A DNA stretch of 64,000 nucleotides. Origin: Pseudomonas viridiflava (GTDB lineage Bacteria; Pseudomonadota; Gammaproteobacteria; Pseudomonadales; Pseudomonadaceae). The notes under the pieces were generated by a model, which saw nothing but the letters and a program-made list of their open reading frames with translations, did not search any database and was not told the origin of the DNA. This document shows, piece after piece, positions 51,198-59,851 of the stretch (position 1 is its first letter; each line of letters begins with the position of its first letter). The position numbers and the translations under genes are program-made. The DNA is taken from assembly GCF_900582195.1 (NCBI RefSeq), contig NZ_UTHA01000029.1, positions 1 through 64,000 of the forward strand, read 5' to 3'.

Positions 51198-52199
51198 TCA
51201 GAGAGCAACAGGCAGGTAAGTCATCTTTAGCGGTATCAACCGCTTCGTCTCAGAGTCCGTCTGCCCGTAATGTTCAATCAACGCGCGCACCAGGTTATCC
51301 AGCGTCCAAAGCGTCAGCGGTACATTGGCACGCTCGGCTTCGTAGTAAGCGTCCTTGCTGAAACCGCCGGTGCTAACATAAAGCCCCCGATCATCCTTGT
51401 GCCGTCCACCAAGGAAACTGCGGATTTGCTGACTGCCCATCTGCTCTTTGCGGTGCTTGACCTCCACGATGATGCGTGGATTCTCGAACCCGAAACCATC
51501 AGGTGAAGCGATGATGTCCTTCCCGCGATCTGGGCCGGCCGGGGAAACCTGAGTCTTGTAACCCATCGCTCGCAGAATACCGGCGACAAGGTGCTGCATA
51601 TCGTCCCACGGCAAAGCGCTGATCAAATCCTTGATACGTTCAAGCGCCAGACTTTCCATTCCTGCCAGCGGATCGCTGTCCGGATATTCCTCCTCGACTG
51701 GCGGTAGCGCAGGAGGCTTGTTTCCAGCGGCCATCGCTTTTAGTTCTTGCAGCGCGAAGTCTGGAACGACGAAAACTGTGAGCGTGGAGCCAAGGCTGTT
51801 TTTGCTCGCGGAGGTAAGGCTGTCGCGATCTACTTCTTGGTCAATCCACTGCACCGGACGTGTCAGGGACATGCCGAGGTCGGCCAAATCTGGGTTATGT
51901 TTGAAATCGCCCGTGATCTTGCCTACGAGATAGGTGCGGTTGGCCGGAGAGTAGGTAACAACCCAGTCACCGGGCTGAATTTCATTGATGAAGCGCCAAA
52001 CCTGCGATGCACCTGATATGGCTGTGCCGGGTTTGATGTTGGGCTCAATGTCTTGATAGAGGCGAGTGACTTCTTTGCGCGACATCCCGGGCTTCGCCAG
52101 CGGTGCGAGCTGCGACCATCCGATTGCGACCACGCCGCGCTCACGGAAATCTTCGTACAGGCGACCAGACTCGCCACGGATCATCCACATTTTGGTCAT
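51198..52199 (-). CDS. Mrr-type restriction endonuclease with N-terminal sensor domain
   Basis: Likely modification-dependent (type IV) DNA endonuclease, 333 residues. The C-terminal Mrr domain holds the PD-(D/E)xK site: D228 (GPDRGKDII) and E246-x-K248 (IIVEVKHR), then QIRSFLGG and GLYVSTGGFSKDA. The N-terminal ~120 residues (MIRGESGRLYEDFRERGVVAIGW ... GDWVVTYSPANRTYLVGKITGDF) look like an EVE/PUA-type domain, a fold known to bind modified bases; this is a pattern judgement. The start ATG 52199 has a near-perfect AAGGAGGTGA only 2-4 bases away. More AT-rich than its neighbours; no methyltransferase is beside it; tRNA-Arg lies upstream. Confidence 0.83.
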   Translation of the reverse strand: MTKMWMIRGESGRLYEDFRERGVVAIGWSQLAPLAKPGMSRKEVTRLYQDIEPNIKPGTAISGASQVWRFINEIQPGDWVVTYSPANRTYLVGKITGDFKHNPDLADLGMSLTRPVQWIDQEVDRDSLTSASKNSLGSTLTVFVVPDFALQELKAMAAGNKPPALPPVEEEYPDSDPLAGMESLALERIKDLISALPWDDMQHLVAGILRAMGYKTQVSPAGPDRGKDIIASPDGFGFENPRIIVEVKHRKEQMGSQQIRSFLGGRHKDDRGLYVSTGGFSKDAYYEAERANVPLTLWTLDNLVRALIEHYGQTDSETKRLIPLKMTYLPVAL

Positions 52200-52344
52200 G
52201 TCACCTCCTTGGTTTTTGAGTTTCGTATGCGATTGCTAGTTTTCCCGACCGGCATCTCGTAGCGCATCGCAAGAATCGCAGAGTAAGGTAGATGACTCAG
52301 TCACGGGCGGCAAATGCCGAGGATTTCGTCGATAACGTTTAGTC

Positions 52345-52401
52345 CTTGGACAGATGGGGCAGTTGTCAACTCTAAGTTGACAACTGCCCCATCTGTCCAA
52401 G
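52345..52401. repeat. 57-bp perfect palindrome (27-bp arms, 3-bp loop)
   Basis: Arms 52345-52371 and 52375-52401 are exact reverse complements around CTA. The arms contain GGGGCAGTTGTCAACT. No T run follows on either side, so it does not look like a terminator. It lies about 145 bases upstream of the Mrr start, in the 288-base gap that also contains the tRNA terminator. Confidence 0.95.
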
Positions 52402-52442
52402 CCTTGCGTAATCATTTGCCAGAAAAAACCAACGCCCACAAA

Positions 52443-52473
52443 AAAGCCCCGGACCATCACAGTCCGGGGCTTT
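52443..52473 (-). terminator. Terminator of tRNA-Arg
   Basis: Stem AAAGCCCCGGAC / GTCCGGGGCTTT (52443-52454 with 52462-52473); on the minus strand it is followed by a T run. It lies 14 bases beyond the tRNA 3' end. Confidence 0.9.
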
Positions 52474-52487
52474 CTCGTTTGAATCAA

Positions 52488-52564
52488 TGGCGCACCAGGC
52501 GGGATTCGAACCCACGACCCCTGCCTTCGGAGGGCAGTACTCTATCCAGCTGAGCTACTGGTGC
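52488..52564 (-). tRNA. tRNA-Arg (anticodon CCG)
   Basis: 77 bases. Acceptor stem GCACCAG/CTGGTGC with discriminator G and encoded CCA; anticodon stem CTGCC/GGCAG with loop CTCCGAA, giving anticodon CCG for the CGG codon; T loop TTCGAAT. All stems pair. Confidence 0.95.
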
Positions 52565-53006
52565 AGCGGGCGACATCATACCTAGGTCGACTCGGGGCGT
52601 CCATGCCGGGTTTTGGCGGGTATTGTCAGTGCACGTGTCGGCGCAAGTCGCGGTATTCCTTAAAGCTGTAACGTCCTGCAAAACCCTCGCTTGGCGCTTT
52701 GCCGGGGTTGATCTAAGGTTTTCCTGCGGCTGAGGCTTTTGGCTCGTTGATCTGAAAAATTCCACAGACGCGGCGTTTTTGTTCTTTTTTTCGAACGACC
52801 TATTGTCCTTTAACCCCTTTGATCCTACGATCCGTTTGAGATTTCAAACGCTCGTTGACCGGGCGTTGAAGCGCCGGTGTTTCGAATCGTGCACTGTTGA
52901 TGCGCCACACCCGGTCACTGATTTCCCTGACGGCAGCCTTGCGAGGCGCCTTTCTACAATCATAATTTGCTCCGCGCAGGCCGCGGTGCTGTTAAGGAAA
53001 GCCGAC
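52565..53006. other. 442-base leader between tRNA-Arg and gabD
   Basis: No convincing gene. It should hold the tRNA promoter (minus strand) and the gabD promoter (plus strand). A -10-like TACAAT is at 52955, with no good -35 at the right distance. The open frame from 52779 into gabD lacks a ribosome site and does not resemble a gabD extension. Confidence 0.5.
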
Positions 53007-54449
53007 ATGCAGCTTAAAGACACCCTGTTGTTCCGCCAGCAAGCCTTCATTGATGGCGCTTGGGTCGATGCGGACAACGGTCAGACGATCAAGGTCAACA
53101 ACCCGGCCACCGGCGAAATTCTCGGTACCGTGCCAAAAATGGGCGCTGCCGAAACCCGCCGTGCCATCGAAGCCGCTGACAAAGTGCTGCCGGCCTGGCG
53201 TGCCCTGACCGCCAAAGAGCGTGCCGGCAAGCTGCGTCGCTGGTTCGAACTGATGATCGAGAACCAGGACGACCTCGCGCGCCTGATGACCCTCGAACAG
53301 GGCAAGCCGCTGGCCGAAGCCAAGGGCGAAATCGTTTACGCCGCGTCGTTCATCGAGTGGTTCGCCGAAGAAGCCAAGCGCATCTACGGTGATGTGATTC
53401 CGGGTCACCAGCCAGACAAACGTCTGATCGTGATCAAACAGCCAATCGGCGTGACCGCTGCGATCACCCCGTGGAACTTCCCGGCCGCGATGATCACCCG
53501 TAAAGCTGGCCCGGCGCTGGCCGCCGGTTGCACCATGGTGCTCAAGCCTGCTTCGCAAACTCCATTCTCCGCTTTCGCCTTGGCCGAACTGGCTCAGCGC
53601 GCGGGCATTCCTGCGGGCGTGTTCAGCGTGGTGTCGGGCAGCGCCGGCGACATCGGCAGCGAGCTGACCAGCAACCCGATCGTGCGCAAGCTGTCCTTCA
53701 CCGGTTCGACCGAAATCGGTCGTCAACTGATGTCGGAATGTGCCAAGGACATCAAGAAAGTCTCACTGGAACTGGGCGGCAACGCGCCGTTCATCGTGTT
53801 CGACGACGCGGATCTGGACAAGGCCGTCGAAGGCGCGATCATTTCCAAATACCGCAACAACGGCCAGACCTGCGTCTGCGCCAACCGTCTGTACATTCAG
53901 GATTCGGTCTACGACGCGTTCGCCGAGAAGCTGAAAGTGGCGGTGGCCAAACTGAAGATCGGCAACGGTCTGGAAGATGGCACCACCACTGGCCCGCTGA
54001 TCGACGAAAAAGCTGTTGCCAAAGTGCAAGAGCACATTGCTGACGCCGTAGCCAAAGGCGCCACCGTGCTGGCTGGCGGCAAGCCGATGGAAGGCAACTT
54101 CTTCGAGCCGACCATCCTCACCAACGTGCCGAAAAACGCCGCTGTGGCCAAGGAAGAAACCTTCGGTCCGCTGGCGCCGCTGTTCCGTTTCAAAGACGAA
54201 GCCGAAGTGATCGCGATGTCCAACGACACCGAGTTCGGACTGGCTTCGTACTTCTACGCTCGCGACCTCGGTCGTGTGTTCCGTGTCGCGGAAGCGCTGG
54301 AATACGGCATGGTCGGCGTCAACACCGGGCTGATCTCCAACGAAGTCGCGCCGTTCGGCGGCATCAAGGCTTCGGGCCTGGGCCGTGAAGGCTCCAAGTA
54401 CGGCATCGAGGATTACCTGGAAATCAAATACCTCTGCCTGGGCATCTAA
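53007..54449 (+). CDS. gabD: Succinate-semialdehyde dehydrogenase
   Basis: Oxidises succinate semialdehyde to succinate with NAD(P)+, the second step of 4-aminobutyrate (GABA) use. 480 residues from ATG 53007 (AAGGAAAG ahead), matching the GabD length. Aldehyde dehydrogenase features: general base E255 (LELGGNAPF), catalytic Cys289 in NNGQTCVCANR, and the substrate segment TPWNFPAAMITRKAGPALAAGC. Cotranscribed or coordinated with gabT 185 bases downstream. Confidence 0.94.
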   Translation: MQLKDTLLFRQQAFIDGAWVDADNGQTIKVNNPATGEILGTVPKMGAAETRRAIEAADKVLPAWRALTAKERAGKLRRWFELMIENQDDLARLMTLEQGKPLAEAKGEIVYAASFIEWFAEEAKRIYGDVIPGHQPDKRLIVIKQPIGVTAAITPWNFPAAMITRKAGPALAAGCTMVLKPASQTPFSAFALAELAQRAGIPAGVFSVVSGSAGDIGSELTSNPIVRKLSFTGSTEIGRQLMSECAKDIKKVSLELGGNAPFIVFDDADLDKAVEGAIISKYRNNGQTCVCANRLYIQDSVYDAFAEKLKVAVAKLKIGNGLEDGTTTGPLIDEKAVAKVQEHIADAVAKGATVLAGGKPMEGNFFEPTILTNVPKNAAVAKEETFGPLAPLFRFKDEAEVIAMSNDTEFGLASYFYARDLGRVFRVAEALEYGMVGVNTGLISNEVAPFGGIKASGLGREGSKYGIEDYLEIKYLCLGI

Positions 54450-54634
54450 GCTCGGACAAGGATCGCTGCAAACGCAAAGGGCACGAGAGCGCTGTCCCTT
54501 TGCGTCGTTTCAAACCGGAATTTTCTTTGCGGCCAGGAACGCCGTGGCAGTCGATCATCGCATGCTGCCACCGTCGATTTCTCCCGCTTAATCCTTGAAC
54601 CACGCCGCCCGATGAGCGGCGAATGAGGACTGTA

Positions 54635-55912
54635 ATGAGCAAGACTAACGCTGAACTGATGGCCCGTCGTACCGCAGCTGTTCCACGTGGTGTTGGCCAG
54701 ATTCACCCGATCTTCGCTGAGTCGGCCAAGAACGCTACCGTGACTGACGTTGAAGGTCGTGAGTTCATCGACTTCGCTGGCGGCATCGCTGTACTGAACA
54801 CCGGCCACGTGCACCCGAAAATCATCGCGGCCGTGACCGAACAGCTGAACAAGCTGACGCATACCTGCTTCCAGGTGCTGGCTTACGAGCCGTACGTTGA
54901 GCTGTGCGAAAAAATCAACGCCAAGGTGCCAGGTGATTTCGCCAAGAAAACCCTGCTGGTCACCACCGGTTCCGAAGCCGTCGAAAACGCCGTGAAAATC
55001 GCCCGTGCCGCCACTGGCCGCGCTGGCGTGATCGCCTTCACCGGCGCTTACCACGGCCGCACCATGATGACCCTGGGCCTGACCGGTAAAGTCGTGCCTT
55101 ACTCGGCCGGCATGGGCCTGATGCCAGGCGGCATCTTCCGTGCGCTGTACCCGAACGAACTGCACGGCGTGAGCATCGACGACTCGATCGCTTCCATCGA
55201 GCGCATCTTCAAGAACGACGCCGAGCCGAAAGACATCGCCGCGATCATCATCGAGCCGGTTCAGGGTGAAGGTGGTTTCTACGTTGCGCCGAAAGAGTTC
55301 ATGAAGCGTCTGCGCGGCCTGTGCGACCAGCACGGCATCCTGCTGATCGCTGACGAAGTACAAACCGGCGCTGGCCGTACCGGCACCTTCTTCGCCATGG
55401 AACAGATGGGCGTTGCTGCCGACCTGACCACTTTCGCCAAATCCATCGCTGGCGGTTTCCCGCTGGCCGGTGTATGCGGCAAGGCCGAATACATGGACGC
55501 TATCGCTCCAGGCGGCCTGGGCGGCACCTATGCTGGTAGCCCGATCGCTTGCGCCGCTGCACTGGCGGTGATGGAAGTGTTCGAAGAAGAGCAACTGCTG
55601 GATCGCTGCAAGGCTGTCGGCGAGCGTTTGGTCACTGGCCTGAAAGCTATCCAGGCCAAGTACCCGGTGATCGGCGAAGTCCGTGCCCTGGGCGCGATGA
55701 TCGCAGTCGAGCTGTTCGAAAACGGCGACAGCCACAAGCCGAACGCTGCCGCTGTAGCGTCGGTTGTGGCCAAGGCGCGCGACAAGGGTCTGATCCTGCT
55801 GTCCTGCGGCACCTACGGCAACGTTCTGCGCGTCCTGGTACCGCTGACTTCGCCGGACGAGCAACTGGACAAAGGTCTGGCGATCATCGAAGAGTGCTTC
55901 TCGGAGCTCTGA
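54635..55912 (+). CDS. gabT: 4-aminobutyrate aminotransferase
   Basis: Moves the amino group of GABA to 2-oxoglutarate, giving succinate semialdehyde for GabD. 425 residues from ATG 54635 (GAGGACTGTA ahead; the ATG at 54623 is weaker). Class III PLP aminotransferase: TTGSEAVENAVKIAR, the GAYHGRT motif, DEVQTGAGRTG and the PLP lysine near residue 269 (TFAKSIAGGFPLAG). Full-length. A clear terminator follows. Confidence 0.95.
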   Translation: MSKTNAELMARRTAAVPRGVGQIHPIFAESAKNATVTDVEGREFIDFAGGIAVLNTGHVHPKIIAAVTEQLNKLTHTCFQVLAYEPYVELCEKINAKVPGDFAKKTLLVTTGSEAVENAVKIARAATGRAGVIAFTGAYHGRTMMTLGLTGKVVPYSAGMGLMPGGIFRALYPNELHGVSIDDSIASIERIFKNDAEPKDIAAIIIEPVQGEGGFYVAPKEFMKRLRGLCDQHGILLIADEVQTGAGRTGTFFAMEQMGVAADLTTFAKSIAGGFPLAGVCGKAEYMDAIAPGGLGGTYAGSPIACAAALAVMEVFEEEQLLDRCKAVGERLVTGLKAIQAKYPVIGEVRALGAMIAVELFENGDSHKPNAAAVASVVAKARDKGLILLSCGTYGNVLRVLVPLTSPDEQLDKGLAIIEECFSEL

Positions 55913-55933
55913 TCTGCCTGTGACCTGATCGAC

Positions 55934-55960
55934 AAAAAACCCGCTTCGGCGGGTTTTTTT
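55934..55960 (+). terminator. Rho-independent terminator of gabDT
   Basis: AAAAAACCCGC-TTCG-GCGGGTTTTTTT hairpin with T tail, 22 bases after the gabT stop. Confidence 0.93.
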
Positions 55961-56046
55961 ACGTCCGTTGAAACACATCGACGCATTAGCGCTGTATCGA
56001 ATGGCCAGCATTGGCTAAGGTTCAAGCATTGCAAGGGAGCGCGTGC

Positions 56047-57258
56047 ATGACTGCCGTTGAATTACCCGCTGTACCGCGAGTGTTGATTGCCGAGGCCGAT
56101 CCGTGGTCTCGCGACCTGCTCAAACAAGTCTTGCTAAACGTGCGTTGCGACGCACGGCTGGATCTGTGTGCCGATGGCCAGCAAGCCCTGTCGATGCTCA
56201 GTGAGGTGCCATATGATCTCGCGATCGTCGATTGGGAGTTGCCGGGTGTCGATGGTTTGAATGTGCTGCGCAGCGTGCGTCAGCGCAAACGCAATCCGCC
56301 GTTGCCGTTCATTCTGATGAGCAGCCGCAATGACAGCGCCAGTGTGCGCGAAGCGATTCCGTTGGCACCAACGGCCTATCTGACCAAGCCGCTGAACATG
56401 GAAAATCTGACCGAGCGTTTGCAGGGTTTATTGCTCAATGCCGGTGAAGAAGTGTTCTGTGAGGTGCCGGCACTGGCGCCGGGCATGACCTTGTCAGTGT
56501 TTCTTGAGCGGCGCCGCGAGCAGGCCGACGGCGCGCCGTTGATGACCGATGTGCAGGTGGCGGTAAAGCGCAGCCTCAATCCCAATGGCCTCGATCTGAA
56601 GCTGCTGGAAGATGAGATCAAGACCGACCCCCAGATTACAGCGGTGCTGATCGCTGCCGCCAACAGTGCGGCGCAGCACCACGGCGCACCGGTGCAAACG
56701 CTGGCCCAAGCCCTGCATCGCTTGGGTACCGGGCAGAGCATGAACCTGATTCTGGGGCTGGCGCTCAAGCGCAGCGCCAGGCTCAGCGACCCCTGTCTGG
56801 CGGACTACGCCGAGCGCTACTGGGGGCTGTCGCTGCACACCGCTGAATACGCGCGCACGCTGGCGCGTTTGCTCGATCTCGATCAGGAGCGCTGTTACTG
56901 CGCGGGCATGCTCCATCGACTGGGTGATCTGGCGTTGTTGCGTTGCTTGCAGGAATGGCAGCAGGCCGGCGGTGCGCTGGATGAGCTGGAGGAAGTTGGT
57001 GAGGCGTTGGCTGAGTTTGGTGCGGCGTATGGTTCGGCCCTGCGCACCCGCTGGCGTTTGCCGCTGGAGCTGCGGGAGCTGATTGCCTCGGTCTACCAGC
57101 TCGGCGGCGGGGTGTATTCCCGTGAAGCGCTGGTGATGAACATGGCGGCACAGATGGCCCGCTTGACCGAGCATGAGGGCGTTGAGGAGTTGGCCAAGAG
57201 CCGCACGGCGCGGTTGCTGAAGATCGGCTTGCCGGAATTGATGCGGATGCGCAAATAA
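56047..57258 (+). CDS. Response regulator with HDOD output domain
   Basis: Receiver domain (residues about 9-130) with the phosphorylation site D62 in LAIVDWELPGVDG, the MSS switch and Lys in LTKPL, followed by an HDOD domain (about 165-375; DEIKTDPQITAVLIAAANSAAQ, GLSLHTAEYARTLARLL, CAGMLHRLGDLALL). 403 residues from ATG 56047 with GGGAGCG ahead. HDOD proteins are linked to signalling and motility control but usually lack a known enzyme activity. No histidine kinase is beside it. Confidence 0.86.
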   Translation: MTAVELPAVPRVLIAEADPWSRDLLKQVLLNVRCDARLDLCADGQQALSMLSEVPYDLAIVDWELPGVDGLNVLRSVRQRKRNPPLPFILMSSRNDSASVREAIPLAPTAYLTKPLNMENLTERLQGLLLNAGEEVFCEVPALAPGMTLSVFLERRREQADGAPLMTDVQVAVKRSLNPNGLDLKLLEDEIKTDPQITAVLIAAANSAAQHHGAPVQTLAQALHRLGTGQSMNLILGLALKRSARLSDPCLADYAERYWGLSLHTAEYARTLARLLDLDQERCYCAGMLHRLGDLALLRCLQEWQQAGGALDELEEVGEALAEFGAAYGSALRTRWRLPLELRELIASVYQLGGGVYSREALVMNMAAQMARLTEHEGVEELAKSRTARLLKIGLPELMRMRK

Positions 57259-57278
57259 TATTGATACACAGCAAAACC

Positions 57279-57369
57279 ATGTGGGAGCGAGCTTGCTCGC
57301 GAAAGCGGTGTGTCATTTAGCGGTACGTTGACAGACAAGACGCCTTCGCGAGCAAGCTCGCTCCCACAG
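57279..57369. repeat. REP doublet 7 (inverted pair)
   Basis: Copies at 57279-57308 and 57341-57369 in opposite orientation, between the convergent HDOD regulator and diguanylate cyclase genes. Confidence 0.9.
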
Positions 57370-57398
57370 TAGTCATGTGTTGGGTTTAGGTATTGGGC

Positions 57399-58388
57399 TC
57401 AGGCAGAAATGATGCGGTTCTTGCCCTGCCGTTTGGCCTCATACATCGCCGCATCCGCGCGGGCGAACAGGCTGTCGAGGCTTTCGTCTTCCCCGGTAAG
57501 GCTGGTCAGCCCTTGGCTCACGGTGATGCCGAACGTCTGGCCTTCATGGCTGAAACTCAAGCGTTGAATCTCCTGCTGCAGCCGCTCCGCAACTTGCATG
57601 GCCATGTCCGGCGCGCAGCCGGGAAACACCGCCGCAAATTCTTCCCCGCCAATTCGCCCGAACAGATCACCTCGGCGCAACGACCCGCGCCCGCACTCGG
57701 CAATCCGCTGCAGCACGTTGTCACCCTCCGGATGACCGTAGGTGTCGTTGATCGTTTTGAAGTCATCGATATCCAGTAGCAGAAAGGCCATTGGCGACCC
57801 TTGCATACGTGCCTCTTCGAACTCGCGGTTGGCGCATTCGAAGAAGTGTCGGCGATTGCTGCTTTGCGTCAGTACGTCGGTGGTCGCCAAACGATGCAGT
57901 TCGGTTTCCATCTGCTTCTTGTCAGTGATGTCTTCGGCAATGCCGACGATGATTACCGGTTGTCCGGGTTCGTCCTGACGGTTGATGAAGCATTTGTCGC
58001 TGAGCCAGCGTACCTGTCCGTCGGCGGCGATGATCCGGTATTCGCGATCTTCCACCGCGCCTTTTTGCAGGACTTCGGCGAGACTGCGTTCGGCGTATTC
58101 CAGGTCGTCGGGGTAGATGCTGTCGCGCCACTGATTGTAGTCGGCGAGAAGGAGGCCGGCGGAGCGGCCGAAAATCCGTTCATAGGCGGGGCTGACGTAC
58201 AGCACCTGCCGGGTTTCCCAGTTGAAGGCCCAAAGCACGGCGTTGACGCTGACCAGCAAGGAGCTGAACAGCTGTTCGCGTTCGCTCAGACGGGCGACCT
58301 CGCCTTGGGCGTGCATCAACGCCATCAGGGTTTGCGCGGCCTCGGGCCACTGCGGGAAGGATGAGTCTTTTTGATTGTTGTTGACCAT
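57399..58388 (-). CDS. PAS-GGDEF diguanylate cyclase
   Basis: Makes c-di-GMP from two GTP. About 329 residues from ATG 58388 (MVNNNQKDSS); the frame runs open to 58439. A helical N-terminus leads to a PAS domain (VLWAFNWETRQVLYVSPAYERIFGRSAGLLL, ending in the PAC part VGIAEDITDKKQ), then a GGDEF domain with an active GRIGGEEF site. An inhibitory I-site RxxD (RRGD) is 5 residues before it, so product feedback is expected. No membrane segment, so likely cytoplasmic. Single gene. Confidence 0.9.
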   Translation of the reverse strand: MVNNNQKDSSFPQWPEAAQTLMALMHAQGEVARLSEREQLFSSLLVSVNAVLWAFNWETRQVLYVSPAYERIFGRSAGLLLADYNQWRDSIYPDDLEYAERSLAEVLQKGAVEDREYRIIAADGQVRWLSDKCFINRQDEPGQPVIIVGIAEDITDKKQMETELHRLATTDVLTQSSNRRHFFECANREFEEARMQGSPMAFLLLDIDDFKTINDTYGHPEGDNVLQRIAECGRGSLRRGDLFGRIGGEEFAAVFPGCAPDMAMQVAERLQQEIQRLSFSHEGQTFGITVSQGLTSLTGEDESLDSLFARADAAMYEAKRQGKNRIISA

Positions 58389-58532
58389 CGGCACAGATCT
58401 CAAAGGGCGTGCCGGAAGTCGACAACGGCCACGGTACAACCCGCCGGAGGTGGCGAAGTGTCATTGAGATAGGGGATTGGAGGGGAAGTTCCAAAGGGTG
58501 CGCCCAGGTTCCGGGCGCACCGATCAATGGCT

Positions 58533-59717
58533 TCAGACCGCTGCTGGACGCAGCGAGTAGGTCTTCAACTGGTCGGCGAATTCACGCAGGGACTGGATAC
58601 CGCTGGCCTCGGCTTCGTGAATCCATTCCTTGATGGCCGCGAGCATGTCGTGGCCATTTGCGCTGGTCTTGACCCAGATCTGCTGCAGGGCCAGGCGTTT
58701 TTCGTAAATTACCTTCAATGCCTGGCTGTGCTCGAGCATGGTCTGGATGCGCAAGTGATGACGGTCTTCCAGCAGGCTGGTTTCCCGCGACAGCAGACGT
58801 TTGGCGCGGTGGAACTGGTGACGTACCGAATGATCGACCTTGGCCAGCTCTTGTTTGACCAGCGGGCCGATCACCAATTTGCGGTACTGGGCCATGATCT
58901 GGAAGCGGTTGTTAAGGATGGCCATGGCGGTGTCCATGTCCAGATTGCCCTTGCCTTCGACCCGGTGGGCGATCGGCGCGACCCGCTGGACCTTGGCCAG
59001 ACGCAGGAAGCAGAAGACTTTGATCCACGCCCAACCGAGGTCGAACTCCCACTTCTTCACCGACAGCTTGGCCGAGTTAGGGTAGGTGTGGTGGTTGTTG
59101 TGCAGTTCTTCGCCGCCGATCAGGATGCCCCACGGCACCAGATTGGTCGCCGCGTCGCGGCATTCGAAGTTGCGATAGCCGACCGCATGGCCCAGGCCGT
59201 TGATCACGCCGGCAGCCCAAACCGGGATCCACATCATCTGGATCGCCCAGATGGTGATGCCGATGGTGCCGAAGAGCAGCAGGTCGATAACGCCCATGAT
59301 CGCCACGCCCAGCAGCGGGTAGCGGCTGTAGACGTTGCGTTCGATCCAGTCTTCGGGGCAGTTCTTGCCGTAGATGCGCAGGGTTTCCGGGTTCTGCGCT
59401 TCGGCGCGATACAGCTCGGCGCCGGTACGCAGCACGGTGGAAAGGCCTTTGATGACCGGGCTGTGCGGGTCATCTTCGGTTTCGCACTTGGCGTGGTGTT
59501 TACGGTGGATAGCGGTCCACTCGCGGGTGTTCTGCGCCGTGGTCAGCCACAGCCAGAAACGGAAAAAGTGCTTCAGGCCGGCATTCAGCTCCAGCGAGCG
59601 ATGGGCCGAGTAGCGGTGCAGATAGACCGTGACGGCAACAATCGTCACGTGAGTCATCAGCAGGGTGACTGCGACCAGAGACCAGGCCGACAAGCCAAGA
59701 AAACCTTCGTACCACAT
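58533..59717 (-). CDS. desA: Delta-9 fatty acid desaturase DesA-like
   Basis: Membrane di-iron desaturase that puts a double bond into phospholipid acyl chains with oxygen. 394 residues with the three His boxes: HRYSAHR, HRKHH and HNNHH. Hydrophobic segments lie near the N-terminus and around residues 135-175. Next to a GGDEF-EAL gene and the oscA-sbp-cys cluster, the same order as I remember around P. aeruginosa desA (PA0286). Divergent from the GGDEF-EAL gene. Confidence 0.9.
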   Translation of the reverse strand: MWYEGFLGLSAWSLVAVTLLMTHVTIVAVTVYLHRYSAHRSLELNAGLKHFFRFWLWLTTAQNTREWTAIHRKHHAKCETEDDPHSPVIKGLSTVLRTGAELYRAEAQNPETLRIYGKNCPEDWIERNVYSRYPLLGVAIMGVIDLLLFGTIGITIWAIQMMWIPVWAAGVINGLGHAVGYRNFECRDAATNLVPWGILIGGEELHNNHHTYPNSAKLSVKKWEFDLGWAWIKVFCFLRLAKVQRVAPIAHRVEGKGNLDMDTAMAILNNRFQIMAQYRKLVIGPLVKQELAKVDHSVRHQFHRAKRLLSRETSLLEDRHHLRIQTMLEHSQALKVIYEKRLALQQIWVKTSANGHDMLAAIKEWIHEAEASGIQSLREFADQLKTYSLRPAAV

Positions 59718-59851
59718 AGGCTATAGGGCCCTCGATAAAGATAAAAACAGCCGTTGCATTATCACCAAGCACACAGATAAAACCAGTCGCCCTTTCAGAT
59801 AAGAGTCGCTGGATGTTTCTTGACCTATAATTCCAACCTTTTTGTAGGGAC

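Noticed and set aside
52345..52401. Terminator
   Set aside because: No T run on either strand; the tRNA already has its own terminator at 52443-52473.
50946..52564. Classic tRNA-integrated genomic island
   Set aside because: No integrase gene and no second copy of the tRNA 3' end is seen; only a small accessory pocket can be supported.
52779..53006. Extended start for gabD
   Set aside because: The extra 76 residues do not look like aldehyde dehydrogenase, and a good ribosome site precedes ATG 53007.
54446..56011. 521-codon minus-strand frame over gabT
   Set aside because: Antisense shadow; gabT is complete with all motifs.
58527..59726. 399-codon plus-strand frame over desA
   Set aside because: Antisense shadow; the three His boxes identify desA on the minus strand.
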